Shown here: positions 1 to 6,206 of the stretch, in pieces
Numbering within the stretch: position 1 is the stretch's first letter
How the letters are laid out: every line of letters starts with the position of its first letter
Assembly: GCA_035711845.1 (NCBI GenBank)
Contig: DASTBU010000023.1
Location: 1-9,116 of the forward strand
DNA: 9,116 bases
Reading direction: 5' to 3'
Source: DASTBU01 sp035711845
GTDB lineage: Bacteria > Acidobacteriota > Vicinamibacteria > Vicinamibacterales > 2-12-FULL-66-21
Translations under genes and position numbers: made by a program
The notes under the pieces: generated by a model
Seen by the model: only the letters and a program-made list of their open reading frames with translations
Databases searched by the model: none
What the model was told of the DNA's origin: nothing

Positions 1-63
1 TCGTGGCTCGACCACGTGCCGCTCGGTCCTGCCGTTGACGGTCAAGGTGACGGGGACGGTCAT
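1..63 (-). CDS. [2Fe-2S] small subunit of CO/xanthine dehydrogenase family, N-terminus only
   Basis: Reading the minus strand from the ATG at 63 gives 21 residues, MTVPVTLTVNGRTERHVVEP plus R, which then run off the window edge. Short strands of the type 'xVTLTVNGRxxxxxVEPR' are the classic opening of the plant-type ferredoxin domain in the small subunit (CoxS, XdhC/YagT type) of molybdenum hydroxylases. In that family the domain passes electrons from the molybdenum site. A GGAGGGG ribosome binding site lies about 6 bases before the ATG and supports this start. The four cluster cysteines lie outside the window, so the assignment rests on the N-terminal pattern only. It could instead be an isoquinoline 1-oxidoreductase or aldehyde oxidase small subunit. 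The large and medium subunits would be expected further left. Confidence 0.62.
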   Translation of the reverse strand, partial: MTVPVTLTVNGRTERHVVEPR

Positions 64-559
64 GGGATACCCCTCCGCTGCGTGACGGCCTGGAGGCTGC
101 TGAAGAATCAATCAGGCTGGCCAGGTCCGGGGTTCGGAGTATACCCCGCGCGGCGTCGCCCCGGGAACGCTGTCCCACCCTGCCCGGCCGCGCGCCCGGC
201 TGGCAGGAAGGAAGGATGAAAAACCCATGAAGCGCCCCGCACCCTCGTAAGGGCAGTATTCAGGAAAATCCCATGAATCGGTCAGGACTTCCCGGGCGCC
301 GGGGAGCAGACTCCATCCGCTACGCGCCGATCGAGGAGGCTGGCATGTGGTCCGAACCGCGCGCTGTCCGCATCGCCCTGGCCGTGCTGCTCGGCCCGTT
401 CGGCCGGTTGCTCTCGAGCTGCTCCCTTAGAGGCCATCGCTTCGACATACAGGCGTCAGCAAGCCACGCGGGGATGCTGATCCGCGCTTGTCCGGTATGC
501 CCGCCGCGAACGTTAGAGGGAGTAGCGGCAAGGACACGTTGCTGATTGCAGGAGGCGAT
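64..559. other. Divergent intergenic region
   Basis: This stretch separates the minus-strand [2Fe-2S] gene from the plus-strand lipoprotein, so it should carry promoters for both. On the minus strand, TATACT at 143-138 resembles a -10 box, but no good -35 lies at the expected distance. Several Shine-Dalgarno-like purine runs precede short reading frames (ATGs at 216, 273 and 345). Only the one at 345 is listed separately. No RNA gene, terminator or mobile element was recognised. Confidence 0.4.
345..545 (+). CDS. Possible small lipoprotein-like ORF or 5' gene remnant
   Basis: A 66-codon frame starts at an ATG with a strong AGGAGG site 6 bases upstream. The first residues, MWSEPRAVRIALAVLLGPFG, look like a signal peptide: positive charges, then a hydrophobic core. 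They are followed by RLLSSCS, where LSSC could be a lipobox with Cys at residue 27. The rest (about residues 28-66) has no recognisable domain and ends in a Cys/Arg-rich tail that looks non-coding. The layout resembles that of the lipoprotein starting at 560, which also has an AGGAGG site and a short lipobox leader. It may therefore be the front end of a lost lipoprotein gene. A chance frame in GC-rich DNA is also possible. A further in-frame ATG at 273 is less likely as the start. Confidence 0.25.
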   Translation: MWSEPRAVRIALAVLLGPFGRLLSSCSLRGHRFDIQASASHAGMLIRACPVCPPRTLEGVAARTRC

Positions 560-1648
560 ATGTGCACCAAGGTTCGCCCCGTTGTGCTGACCCTGATTCT
601 TGGCGTGGGGTTCGGCGTCGCCTCATGCGACTCGGGCCCCACCCAGCCGACACCCCGGCCGGGAACGAACGTTCCTCAGACGGCGGCCGTCACTCGCGTC
701 GAGATCGCCGGGCCGACTTCGATCGAGCCTGGTGGCTCGGCTCAGTTGACGGCTAACGCGTTCAAATCCGACGGTTCCGTCGAAAACGTGACCAGTCAGG
801 CGCAATGGACCTCGAGCAATGCCGCCGTGCTGAGGGTCGAGTCCCCGGGGGTCTTCAACGCCCTTTCCCGAGGCGAGGCCACCATCAACGCCCGTTTCGG
901 ATCGCGCAGCGCGACGGCGCAGATCATGGTGCTGCCTGCCGGCACGTTCAGGTTGACCGGGCGGATCAGCGACGGCAGCCTCCCGCTCGACGGCGTTACG
1001 CTGACGGTCATCGAGGGTACAGGTAAAGGCCTGACGAACGTCACGGACGGCAGCGGCGCATATGCGCTGTACGGAGTGGCGGGCCGGGTCACGCTGCATG
1101 CGAAGAAAGGCGGCTTCAAGAACAGCATCGAGGAGATCGACGTCAGCCGGAATCGTGAGCTGGATTTCGAGATGCGGTTCGACGGGGAGCGTGGCGCGCT
1201 CACCGGAACGTATACCCTCCAGCTCGAGGCGACCCCGTGCGTTTCACTGCCGGAGAACACCCGGAAGCGAACCTACACGGCAAACGTGCAGCAACACGGA
1301 TCGAGAGTCACGGTGAAGCTGGGCGGCGCGGACTTCATCGTCAGCAACGGACGCGGCGACCACTTCGCCGGGTCGGTTGGTGCCGATGGCAAGGTCACGT
1401 TCGCCATTGGCGACGCGTATTACTACTTCTACTACGGGTACTTCCTGGGCGAGTTCGACCTTGTCGAACGCATAGACTCGAGCGCGCTGCTGGTCGTGGG
1501 CACCGTCAACGCAACGAGCACTTCGTCCGGGATCTCCGGCGTCCTGAACGGACTCGTCGCGCTGGCGCAGGGAACGACCGTGCCGTTCACGAGAGTCACC
1601 GCGAGCTGCGTCTCCAGCAGCCATCGTTTCGAGATGCGGCGTCGGTAG
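560..1648 (+). CDS. Lipoprotein with bacterial Ig-like (Big_2) and carboxypeptidase-regulatory-like domains
   Basis: The protein has 362 residues if started at 560. This start is preferred because AGGAGG lies 6 bases upstream and because it gives a proper lipoprotein signal: basic n-region (K4, R6), hydrophobic core, and lipobox VASC with Cys23. A longer frame from 488 would bury the signal. A Pro/Thr-rich linker (about 26-40) precedes a Big_2-type domain (about 44-125, with 'SIEPGGSAQLTA' and 'WTSSNAAVLRV'). Residues about 129-205 ('RLTGRISDG...PLDGVTLTV...TDGSGAYAL') resemble a carboxypeptidase-regulatory-like beta-sandwich. The C-terminal part (about 215-362) is Tyr-rich at 287-294, has Cys227 and Cys350, and ends in HRFEMRRR. 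The protein is expected to be anchored at the cell envelope. Its ligand is unknown. The sulfatase-fold gene begins 8 bp downstream, so the two are probably co-transcribed. A broken copy of its C-terminus lies at 4401-4685. Confidence 0.85.
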   Translation: MCTKVRPVVLTLILGVGFGVASCDSGPTQPTPRPGTNVPQTAAVTRVEIAGPTSIEPGGSAQLTANAFKSDGSVENVTSQAQWTSSNAAVLRVESPGVFNALSRGEATINARFGSRSATAQIMVLPAGTFRLTGRISDGSLPLDGVTLTVIEGTGKGLTNVTDGSGAYALYGVAGRVTLHAKKGGFKNSIEEIDVSRNRELDFEMRFDGERGALTGTYTLQLEATPCVSLPENTRKRTYTANVQQHGSRVTVKLGGADFIVSNGRGDHFAGSVGADGKVTFAIGDAYYYFYYGYFLGEFDLVERIDSSALLVVGTVNATSTSSGISGVLNGLVALAQGTTVPFTRVTASCVSSSHRFEMRRR

Positions 1649-1656
1649 GTCACCTC

Positions 1657-3069
1657 ATGGCTCCACAACTTTTCGTGCGATTCAACGGTTGGGCAAAGGG
1701 AGCGATGCTGCTCGCAGCGCTCCTGGCAGGGGCCTGCTCGACTCCGCGCCCGCGCAACGTGCTGATCGTCACGCTCGATACAATGCGGGCCGATCGTCTG
1801 CCGCCGTACGGGTTCAGCGGCGTTGCCACGCCCGCACTCGACAGGATCGCGGCGGAAGGCGCGCTCTTCGAGCAGGCGTTTGCCGCGGTGCCCCTGACGC
1901 TGCCATCTCACTCGACGCTCTTCACCGGCCTCTTTCCGCCGAAGCTCGGCGTGCGCGACAACGCGGGGGCGCCGCTGGCGTCCGAGTTCCGGACGCTCGC
2001 GGAGATCCTGGGCGAGCGCGGTCTGGCGACGGGCGCTTTCGTGTCCTCGGCGGTGCTCGCGCCCGGGCGTGGACTCGATCAGGGGTTCGGCACCTACAGC
2101 ACCGGTGCGTCGCCGTCCTGTGCGGGCTCGCCGCGTGCCCGACGGTCGGCCGACCGGGTCGTGGACGACGCCATGGCGTGGATAACCGAGCGCGGCTCCG
2201 CCCCGTTCTTCGCGTGGATGCACTTCTACGATACGCACAGGCCGTATCGACTTCCCGACGAGTTCGCCCGCAGCTACGCAGATCCCTACGCGGCGGCGAT
2301 CGCGTTCGAGGACGCGCAGATCCAACGGCTCCTCGACGCCCTCGAGGCGCTCGGGCGCCTCGATGACACGCTCCTGGTCGTCGTCGGCGATCACGGCGAG
2401 TCTCTCGGCGACCACGGTGAGGACTCGCACGGCATCCTCATCTACCAGGAGGCGTTGCACGTCCCCCTGATGATGCGAGGCCCGGGCATCGTTCCGCGCC
2501 GAGTCAGCGCCACCGTCCGCATGGCCGACGTCATGCCGACGGTCCTCGATCTGCTCGGCATGGAGCCGCCACCGATGGATGCTGTCAGCATGACCAACCT
2601 TCTGGACGGGGCCGCGGATCGACGGCCACGAGACGTCTACGCCGAGTCGCTTTATCCGGAGCGGTTTGGCTGGGCCAGCCTGCGCTCGTTGCGCACCGGT
2701 CGATACAAGATCATCGATGCGCCTCGTCCCGAGCTCTTCGATCTGGTCACCGATCCCTACGAGCAGCGAAACCTCTACGCGTCCAAGCCTTCCCTCGCTG
2801 CGGCGATGCATCGCGGGCTGACGTCGTTCCAGGACGAAGCAGAGAAGGCCGACGGCGCGACCCCGCTCGATCCCGACGTTGCCGGCCGTATTGCGTCGCT
2901 CGGCTACGTGTCGGGCGCACCAGCCGCGATTGCGGACGGACCCGGCGATGAGCGCGATCCGAAGGATATGATCGAGACATTCAACCAGATGACGCGAGTG
3001 CAGTGGGCGAGGGGCGCGCTCCAGAGCCGAATACCTGAAAAGTGTTCGCCCGCCGGGCGCGGCCTCTAG
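1657..3069 (+). CDS. Sulfatase-fold (alkaline phosphatase superfamily) lipoprotein with Thr at the nucleophile position
   Basis: The protein has 470 residues from 1657. An alternative start at 1705, with AAGGGAG just upstream, gives a shorter leader lacking positive charges. The N-terminus (R8, K14, hydrophobic 17-25, AGAC with Cys27) looks like a lipoprotein signal. Sulfatase-family landmarks follow: metal Asp in IVTLDTMRADR (D41), TLPSH at 81-85, FYDTHRPY with H194, VVVGDHGES with D245 and H246, RYK with K351, and ELFDLVTDPYEQRNL at 359-373. The canonical C/S-x-P-x-R signature is replaced by T81-L-P-S-H85, so no formylglycine can form. A Thr nucleophile is known in LTA synthase and phosphoethanolamine transferases of this superfamily, so phospho-transfer or phosphodiester hydrolysis is plausible. 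Substrate is unknown. Relatives I recall continue into TPR repeats after the 'DPKDMIETFNQM' stretch. Here the chain stops soon after GALQSR, which suggests a lost C-terminus. Confidence 0.85.
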   Translation: MAPQLFVRFNGWAKGAMLLAALLAGACSTPRPRNVLIVTLDTMRADRLPPYGFSGVATPALDRIAAEGALFEQAFAAVPLTLPSHSTLFTGLFPPKLGVRDNAGAPLASEFRTLAEILGERGLATGAFVSSAVLAPGRGLDQGFGTYSTGASPSCAGSPRARRSADRVVDDAMAWITERGSAPFFAWMHFYDTHRPYRLPDEFARSYADPYAAAIAFEDAQIQRLLDALEALGRLDDTLLVVVGDHGESLGDHGEDSHGILIYQEALHVPLMMRGPGIVPRRVSATVRMADVMPTVLDLLGMEPPPMDAVSMTNLLDGAADRRPRDVYAESLYPERFGWASLRSLRTGRYKIIDAPRPELFDLVTDPYEQRNLYASKPSLAAAMHRGLTSFQDEAEKADGATPLDPDVAGRIASLGYVSGAPAAIADGPGDERDPKDMIETFNQMTRVQWARGALQSRIPEKCSPAGRGL

Positions 3070-3157
3070 AAGAACGTTCGATGCTCCTCAAGCTCAGGCA
3101 GGTGCACCCGCTGCGGCACGTGTATTGCTCCTCCTGATCGCCACAGGAGATCGAAGT

Positions 3158-3505
3158 ATGTCGACGTCACGCACGCTCCCGCGGTCCGAGTGGCGACCGT
3201 TCTTCGACGCGATTTCGGGCGTCCTGATCGGAAAGCGGATCGAAATCGAAGCGGCTTCTCTCGAACTCGGCGATCAGATTGTCGCGGACTGGGTGCCCCT
3301 GCTGGGCATCACCTACGACTCCAAAGACGATGTGCTCGATGTGTCGCTCAGCGGACTGACTCACCTCATCCGCGAGCCACGCCAAATCCTCGTGCAAGGC
3401 GATCCAAGCCGACTGGAGACCGTCGCGGTGGTCTCGGAAGACGGCGTGAAGCAGGTGCTCCGGTTCAAGGATCCGCTGATGCTCCCGGCCGGTCATTCGG
3501 TCTGA
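3158..3505 (+). CDS. DUF5335 family protein
   Basis: A 115-residue soluble protein with no signal peptide or membrane segment. The ATG at 3158 is preceded by AGGAGA about 7 bases upstream. A TTG 11 codons earlier has no such site. The order matches what I recall of DUF5335: N-terminal 'R.EW..FFD..S....G' (here RSEWRPFFDAISGVLIGKRI), a central 'LLGITYDSKDDVLDVSL' strand pair, a 'LTHLIREPRQILV' segment, and a C-terminal 'LRFKDPLMLP'. The family has no known function and is common as a short stand-alone protein in soil bacteria. Spacing of 88 bp from the sulfatase and 60 bp to the next gene allows, but does not prove, one transcript. Confidence is good that it is a gene, and moderate for the family. 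Confidence 0.75.
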   Translation: MSTSRTLPRSEWRPFFDAISGVLIGKRIEIEAASLELGDQIVADWVPLLGITYDSKDDVLDVSLSGLTHLIREPRQILVQGDPSRLETVAVVSEDGVKQVLRFKDPLMLPAGHSV

Positions 3506-3526
3506 GACAGCCGAGAGGAAGCTGAG

Positions 3527-3568
3527 ATGCATCCTCTTGGCGGGAGCTGGACGGACGCACCCTCGTGA
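3527..3568 (+). CDS. Possible 13-residue leader ORF overlapping the next start
   Basis: ATG at 3527 opens a 13-codon frame (MHPLGGSWTDAPS) whose TGA overlaps the GTG start of the next gene as GTGA at 3565-3568. GAGAGGAAG about 6 bases upstream is an acceptable ribosome binding site, whereas the downstream GTG lacks a good one. This layout would suit translational coupling. A frame this short may be chance. Confidence 0.22.
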   Translation: MHPLGGSWTDAPS

Positions 3569-4404
3569 AACGTGGCTTCTGGGTCAGCGGCCTGCTCGCG
3601 GCCGGCGCTGCAGGGTCGGCCGCCTTCGCGTCGGCACGATGGCACCGCGTGTCCACGGACATGGCGGCCACCTTGGCGGAGCTGTCCCGTCCGTCCACGC
3701 CCTTCGAGGCTTCGGATCTGGACGATGTGCCCGAGCCGGCCGCGCACTACTTCCGAACGTCCTTGCGGATCGACCGGTCGCCGCCGGCCATCGTTCGCAT
3801 CGAGCACGATGGCGAGTTTCGGATGGGGGAGACGTGGAAGCCATTCCGGTCTACCGAAGTGATTGCGATTGCGCCGGGGTTCCTTTGGGACGCGCGGATC
3901 AGGGTGGCGCCGCTCGTAGACGTGTACGTCCGCGATTCCTACATCGGAGGGATTGGATCCATGCAGGCGGCCGTCGCCGCTCTCTTGCCTGTCGTCACCC
4001 AGCGTGGAGGGGAGCTGAACCCGGGGGCGCTGCAGCGGTACCTCGGTGAAGGCACATGGCTGCCGGCCTTGCTGCTGCCCAGGCATGGTGTCCGGTGGGC
4101 GGCCATCGACTCGACGCGCGCGCGCGCGTCGCTCGCCGACGGCGCGACCAGCGTCTCCCTCGAGTTCACGTTCAACGAAGCCGGTGAGGTCGTGAGCGTC
4201 TACACTCCCGCCCGGATGCGCGAGGTCAACGGCCGGTACGAGCCGACGCCCTGGTCGGCGCGCTCCTGGAACTACGCGGAGCGCTGCGGCATGCGCATTC
4301 CGCTCGACGCGGAGGTCGCGTGGCACCTCGACGACTTGCTGCAGCCGTACTGGCGCGGCCGAATCACGGCGATTGAGTGCGGGCCCGTGCCACCGACGAG
4401 ATGA
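3565..4404 (+). CDS. Membrane-anchored DUF6544/DUF6920-like protein
   Basis: 279 residues from a GTG start. No in-frame ATG lies nearby upstream, and the N-terminus VKRGFWVSGLLAAGAAGSAA gives a sensible positive-then-hydrophobic segment (about 5-23), probably a signal anchor or uncleaved leader. The body carries patterns I associate with DUF6544/DUF6920 proteins: VPEPAAHYFR (55-64), a 'HDGEFRMGETWKPF' strand region (81-94), APGFLWDARI (103-111), LQRYLGEGTWLPALLLPR (156-173), GVRWAAID (175-182), TPWSARSWNYAERCGMRIP (228-246) and PYWRGRI (261-267). I am unsure which of the two Pfam numbers applies. Function is unknown. Homologues usually end shortly after the PYWRGRI motif. Here about 12 further residues are added, and the TGA overlaps an ATG as ATGA, exactly where the lipoprotein remnant starts. 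The C-terminus may therefore have been altered by a recombination joint. Confidence 0.75.
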   Translation: MKRGFWVSGLLAAGAAGSAAFASARWHRVSTDMAATLAELSRPSTPFEASDLDDVPEPAAHYFRTSLRIDRSPPAIVRIEHDGEFRMGETWKPFRSTEVIAIAPGFLWDARIRVAPLVDVYVRDSYIGGIGSMQAAVAALLPVVTQRGGELNPGALQRYLGEGTWLPALLLPRHGVRWAAIDSTRARASLADGATSVSLEFTFNEAGEVVSVYTPARMREVNGRYEPTPWSARSWNYAERCGMRIPLDAEVAWHLDDLLQPYWRGRITAIECGPVPPTR

Positions 4405-4685
4405 GCTCCATCCGTCCCGACGACTTGGTGGTCTTTCAGATCGGTGAGGACTTCTTCACTTACTACTACTACTACACGACCCCGAATCCCGCGTTCGTCG
4501 AGCGCCTCACCGACACGGAGTCCCTGGTGGTGATCGGCACCGTGACTGCGAAGGGAAGTCCTGCGGCGATTTCCGGCACGTTGATCGGCACGATCGGGCT
4601 GGTGGCCCGGACCGGTCCGCCGTTCTGACCGTTTTCCGTGCTCTGTCACTCGAACGAGCATCGATTCGAGATGCGGCGGAAGTAA
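4401..4685 (+). pseudogene. C-terminal remnant of a second copy of the Big_2 lipoprotein, interrupted by TGA
   Basis: Translated from 4401, this region aligns with the C-terminal third of the 560-1648 lipoprotein. FQIGEDFFTYYYYY matches FAIGDAYYYFYYGY, FVERLTDTESLVVIGTV matches LVERIDSSALLVVGTV, and AISGTLIGTIGLVA matches GISGVLNGLVALA. A TGA at 4626-4628 interrupts it, yet the same frame continues past the stop through CHSNEHRFEMRRK to TAA at 4683-4685, matching CVSSSHRFEMRRR. From the shared PF to HRFEMRR both copies have exactly 11 codons, so the TGA replaces one codon (ACG in the intact gene) without a frameshift. The signal peptide and the Ig-like and regulatory domains are absent. The ATG at 4401 overlaps the previous stop (ATGA), so a 75-residue product could still be made by coupling. 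TAC repeated five times lies at 4461-4475. Confidence 0.8.
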
Positions 4686-4780
4686 CGAGCCCGCTGATGC
4701 GTGGCGGTTTTCGGCCGGAGGCCAGCCTACTCGAGCGATGCGAGTGCCTTGAAGTCCGAGCTATCACCACCGTCGCACCA
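4686..4780. other. Short intergenic spacer
   Basis: Nothing recognisable was found between the lipoprotein remnant and the heptamer repeat tract. Confidence 0.4.
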
Positions 4781-4860
4781 GCACGTCGCACGTCGCACGA
4801 GCACGTGGCACGTGACAAGTAGCACGTCGCACCTCGCACGTGGCACGTCGCACGTGACGT
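4781..4860. repeat. Degenerate 7-bp tandem repeat, GCACGTS
   Basis: About eleven near-consecutive units read GCACGTC, GCACGTC, GCACGA, GCACGTG, GCACGTG, ACAAGTA, GCACGTC, GCACCTC, GCACGTG, GCACGTC and GCACGTG, then ACGT. Units ending in G create CACGTG palindromes. The tract ends at 4860, immediately before an ATG at 4861 and 12 bases before the preferred tadA start. It therefore occupies the place where the promoter and ribosome binding site of tadA would be expected. Copy number could vary between strains. Confidence 0.85.
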
Positions 4861-4872
4861 ATGATCCCCCCA

Positions 4873-5319
4873 ATGACCGACGCCGAAGCCATGACCGTCG
4901 CACTGGAGGAGGCGCGCAAAGCGGAAGCCGCCGGCGAAGTCCCGGTCGGCTGCGTCGTCGTGCTCGAGGGGCGCGTCGCCGGACGCGGCTTCAACCAGCC
5001 GATTTCGTCCGCCGATCCCACAGCCCACGCCGAAATCGTGGCGATGCGCGCGGCGGCGCGTGAGCTCGCGAGCTACCGGCTGACGGGGGCAACGCTGTAC
5101 GTCACGATCGAGCCGTGCATGATGTGCGTGGGCGCCATGGTGCACGCGCGAATCGCGCGGGTGGTGTTCGGTGCGACGGAGCCCAAGGCGGGCGCGCTCG
5201 GGTCGACGATCGCCGCCCACGAGGCGCCCGGCCTGAACCATCGTTTCGAGGTCACGAGCGGAGTGCTTGACGAGGAGTGCCGTGCCGCGATGCAGGCGTT
5301 CTTCCGGGCGCGGCGCTAG
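4873..5319 (+). CDS. tadA: tRNA adenosine(34) deaminase TadA
   Basis: 148 residues from the ATG at 4873. The ATG at 4861, four codons earlier, would add MIPP. MTDAEAMTVALEEARKAEAA is a typical TadA opening, so 4873 is preferred. The zinc-dependent cytidine/deoxycytidylate-deaminase fold is clear. EVPVGCVVV is at 22-30, N41 follows, and H52-A-E54 provides a zinc ligand and the proton-shuttle Glu. P81-C82-M-M-C85 supplies the other two zinc ligands. The 'GATEPKAGALGS' loop is at 100-111. TadA converts A34 to inosine in the anticodon of tRNA-Arg(ACG) and is normally essential. Length is normal. No Shine-Dalgarno sequence is visible, because the heptamer tract and a short CCCCCC run fill the upstream space. 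A leaderless or otherwise unusual start is possible. Confidence 0.94.
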   Translation: MTDAEAMTVALEEARKAEAAGEVPVGCVVVLEGRVAGRGFNQPISSADPTAHAEIVAMRAAARELASYRLTGATLYVTIEPCMMCVGAMVHARIARVVFGATEPKAGALGSTIAAHEAPGLNHRFEVTSGVLDEECRAAMQAFFRARR

Positions 5320-5374
5320 GCGGGTCAGGTCTTGCTGTCGCGCAAAAGGTGAATATTCGAGACCTGACCCCGCC
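5319..5374. repeat. 56-bp inverted repeat between converging genes (REP/MITE-like or bidirectional terminator)
   Basis: The left arm GGCGGGTCAGGTCT (5319-5332) pairs with the right arm AGACCTGACCCCGCC (5360-5374), with one extra C bulged in the right arm. The loop is 27 bases. The left arm includes the last base of the tadA stop codon, and the right arm ends 5 bases before the peroxiredoxin stop. It could fold in transcripts from either side. There is no T-run, so it is not a classic intrinsic terminator. I recall similar AGACCTGACCCC-type ends in dispersed bacterial palindromic repeats, but cannot confirm that here. Confidence 0.7.
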
Positions 5375-5379
5375 TGGAC

Positions 5380-6042
5380 TCAGGCCTTCGGCTGCGGCAC
5401 GATCCGCAGGTATGGCCGGGGAGCTTTCCACCCCGCGGGGTAGGTCTTCTTCGCTTCTTCGTCCGACACGGACCCGGCGATGATCACATCGTCGCCCTGC
5501 TTCCAGTTCACCGGCGTGGCGACCTTGTGCTTCGCGGTGAGCTGCAGCGAATCGACCACGCGCAGCACTTCGTCGAAGTTCCGGCCGGTCGTCATCGGGT
5601 AGGCGATGATCAGCTTGATGCGCTTGTCGGGGCCGATCACGAAGACGTTGCGGACCGTCTGGTTGTCGGCCGCCGTCCGGCCGTCGCAGCTGCCTTCCAC
5701 TTCCGCGGGCAGCATGCCGTAGAGCTTCGACACGCTGAGGTCGGTATCGCCGATCATCGGGTAGTTCGGGGCGAACCCCTGGGTCTCCTTGATATCAGTG
5801 GCCCATTTGGCGTGGTTCCCGACGGGGTCCACGCTGAGGCCGATGATCTTGGTGTTGCGCCGGTCGAACTCGGGCTTGAGCTTCGCCATGTAGCCGAGCT
5901 CGGTCGTGCACACCGGGGTGAAGTCCTTGGGATGGGAGAAGAGGACGGCCCACGACTCGCCGATCCACTCGTGGAAGCGGATGCGTCCCTGTGTCGTGTC
6001 TGCTTCGAAATCCGGAGCGATACTGCCAATCTGCAAGTTCAT
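5380..6042 (-). CDS. 1-Cys peroxiredoxin, Prx6 type (AhpC/TSA superfamily)
   Basis: 220 residues on the minus strand. The ATG at 6042 is chosen because AGGAGG lies 7 bases upstream and because MNLQIGSIAPDFEADTTQGR is the normal opening. The frame open upstream to 6099 is non-homologous. The peroxidatic site is HPKDFTPVCTTE, with T42 and Cys45. R131 in NQTVRNVFVI is the conserved arginine. The C-terminal extension typical of the Prx6 group is present ('KVATPVNWKQGDD', 173-185, and 'YPAGWKAPRPYLRIVPQP', 201-218). Cys119 is not at a usual resolving position, so a 1-Cys mechanism is expected. The enzyme reduces hydrogen peroxide and alkyl hydroperoxides in the cytoplasm. It converges on tadA, separated by the inverted repeat. 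On the minus strand TTGACG (6096-6091) resembles a -35 box, but no -10 lies at normal spacing. Confidence 0.93.
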   Translation of the reverse strand: MNLQIGSIAPDFEADTTQGRIRFHEWIGESWAVLFSHPKDFTPVCTTELGYMAKLKPEFDRRNTKIIGLSVDPVGNHAKWATDIKETQGFAPNYPMIGDTDLSVSKLYGMLPAEVEGSCDGRTAADNQTVRNVFVIGPDKRIKLIIAYPMTTGRNFDEVLRVVDSLQLTAKHKVATPVNWKQGDDVIIAGSVSDEEAKKTYPAGWKAPRPYLRIVPQPKA

Positions 6043-6163
6043 CACTGGCCTCCTGCCGAAGAAGCAAGTGTTTGTCATAGAAGGCGAATCCGTCAACACG
6101 CGGGTGACAACGGTGTGGAACGAAGGTCCCCAACGCCAAAGCCAATTTCCAAATTCGCCGTTG

Positions 6164-6169
6164 TATAAT
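6164..6169 (+). promoter_or_regulatory. Consensus -10 box (TATAAT) for tRNA-Ser
   Basis: TATAAT lies 37 bases before the mature tRNA 5' end, which would give a leader of about 30 bases. This is a normal distance for a tRNA promoter. The -35 region about 17 bases upstream (GCCAAT) is poor. Confidence 0.5.
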
Positions 6170-6206
6170 CAAGGTTTCCAGCGACTGCGGCGCGGTCCTG
6201 CCATGC

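Noticed and set aside
216..250. Two tiny coupled frames (MKNP and MKRPAPS) after an AGGAAGG run
   Set aside because: They are 4 and 7 codons long with no regulatory structure or adjacent gene. Chance is the simplest explanation.
1237..1656. Long upstream extension of the sulfatase frame
   Set aside because: It lies wholly inside the lipoprotein gene in another frame and is Arg/Gly-rich. The real start with its signal peptide is at 1657.
1432..2811. Long minus-strand open frame of 459 codons
   Set aside because: It mirrors the sulfatase gene in a GC-rich genome. The product is Arg/His-rich with no domain.
3493..4326. Minus-strand open frame of 277 codons
   Set aside because: It is a shadow of the DUF6544/6920-like gene. 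The plus strand carries clear protein patterns and the minus strand none.
4771..4860. CRISPR array
   Set aside because: The units are 7 bp in direct tandem without spacers, so this is a simple repeat.
5527..6168. Plus-strand frame opposite the peroxiredoxin
   Set aside because: It is an antisense shadow of a well-defined peroxiredoxin.
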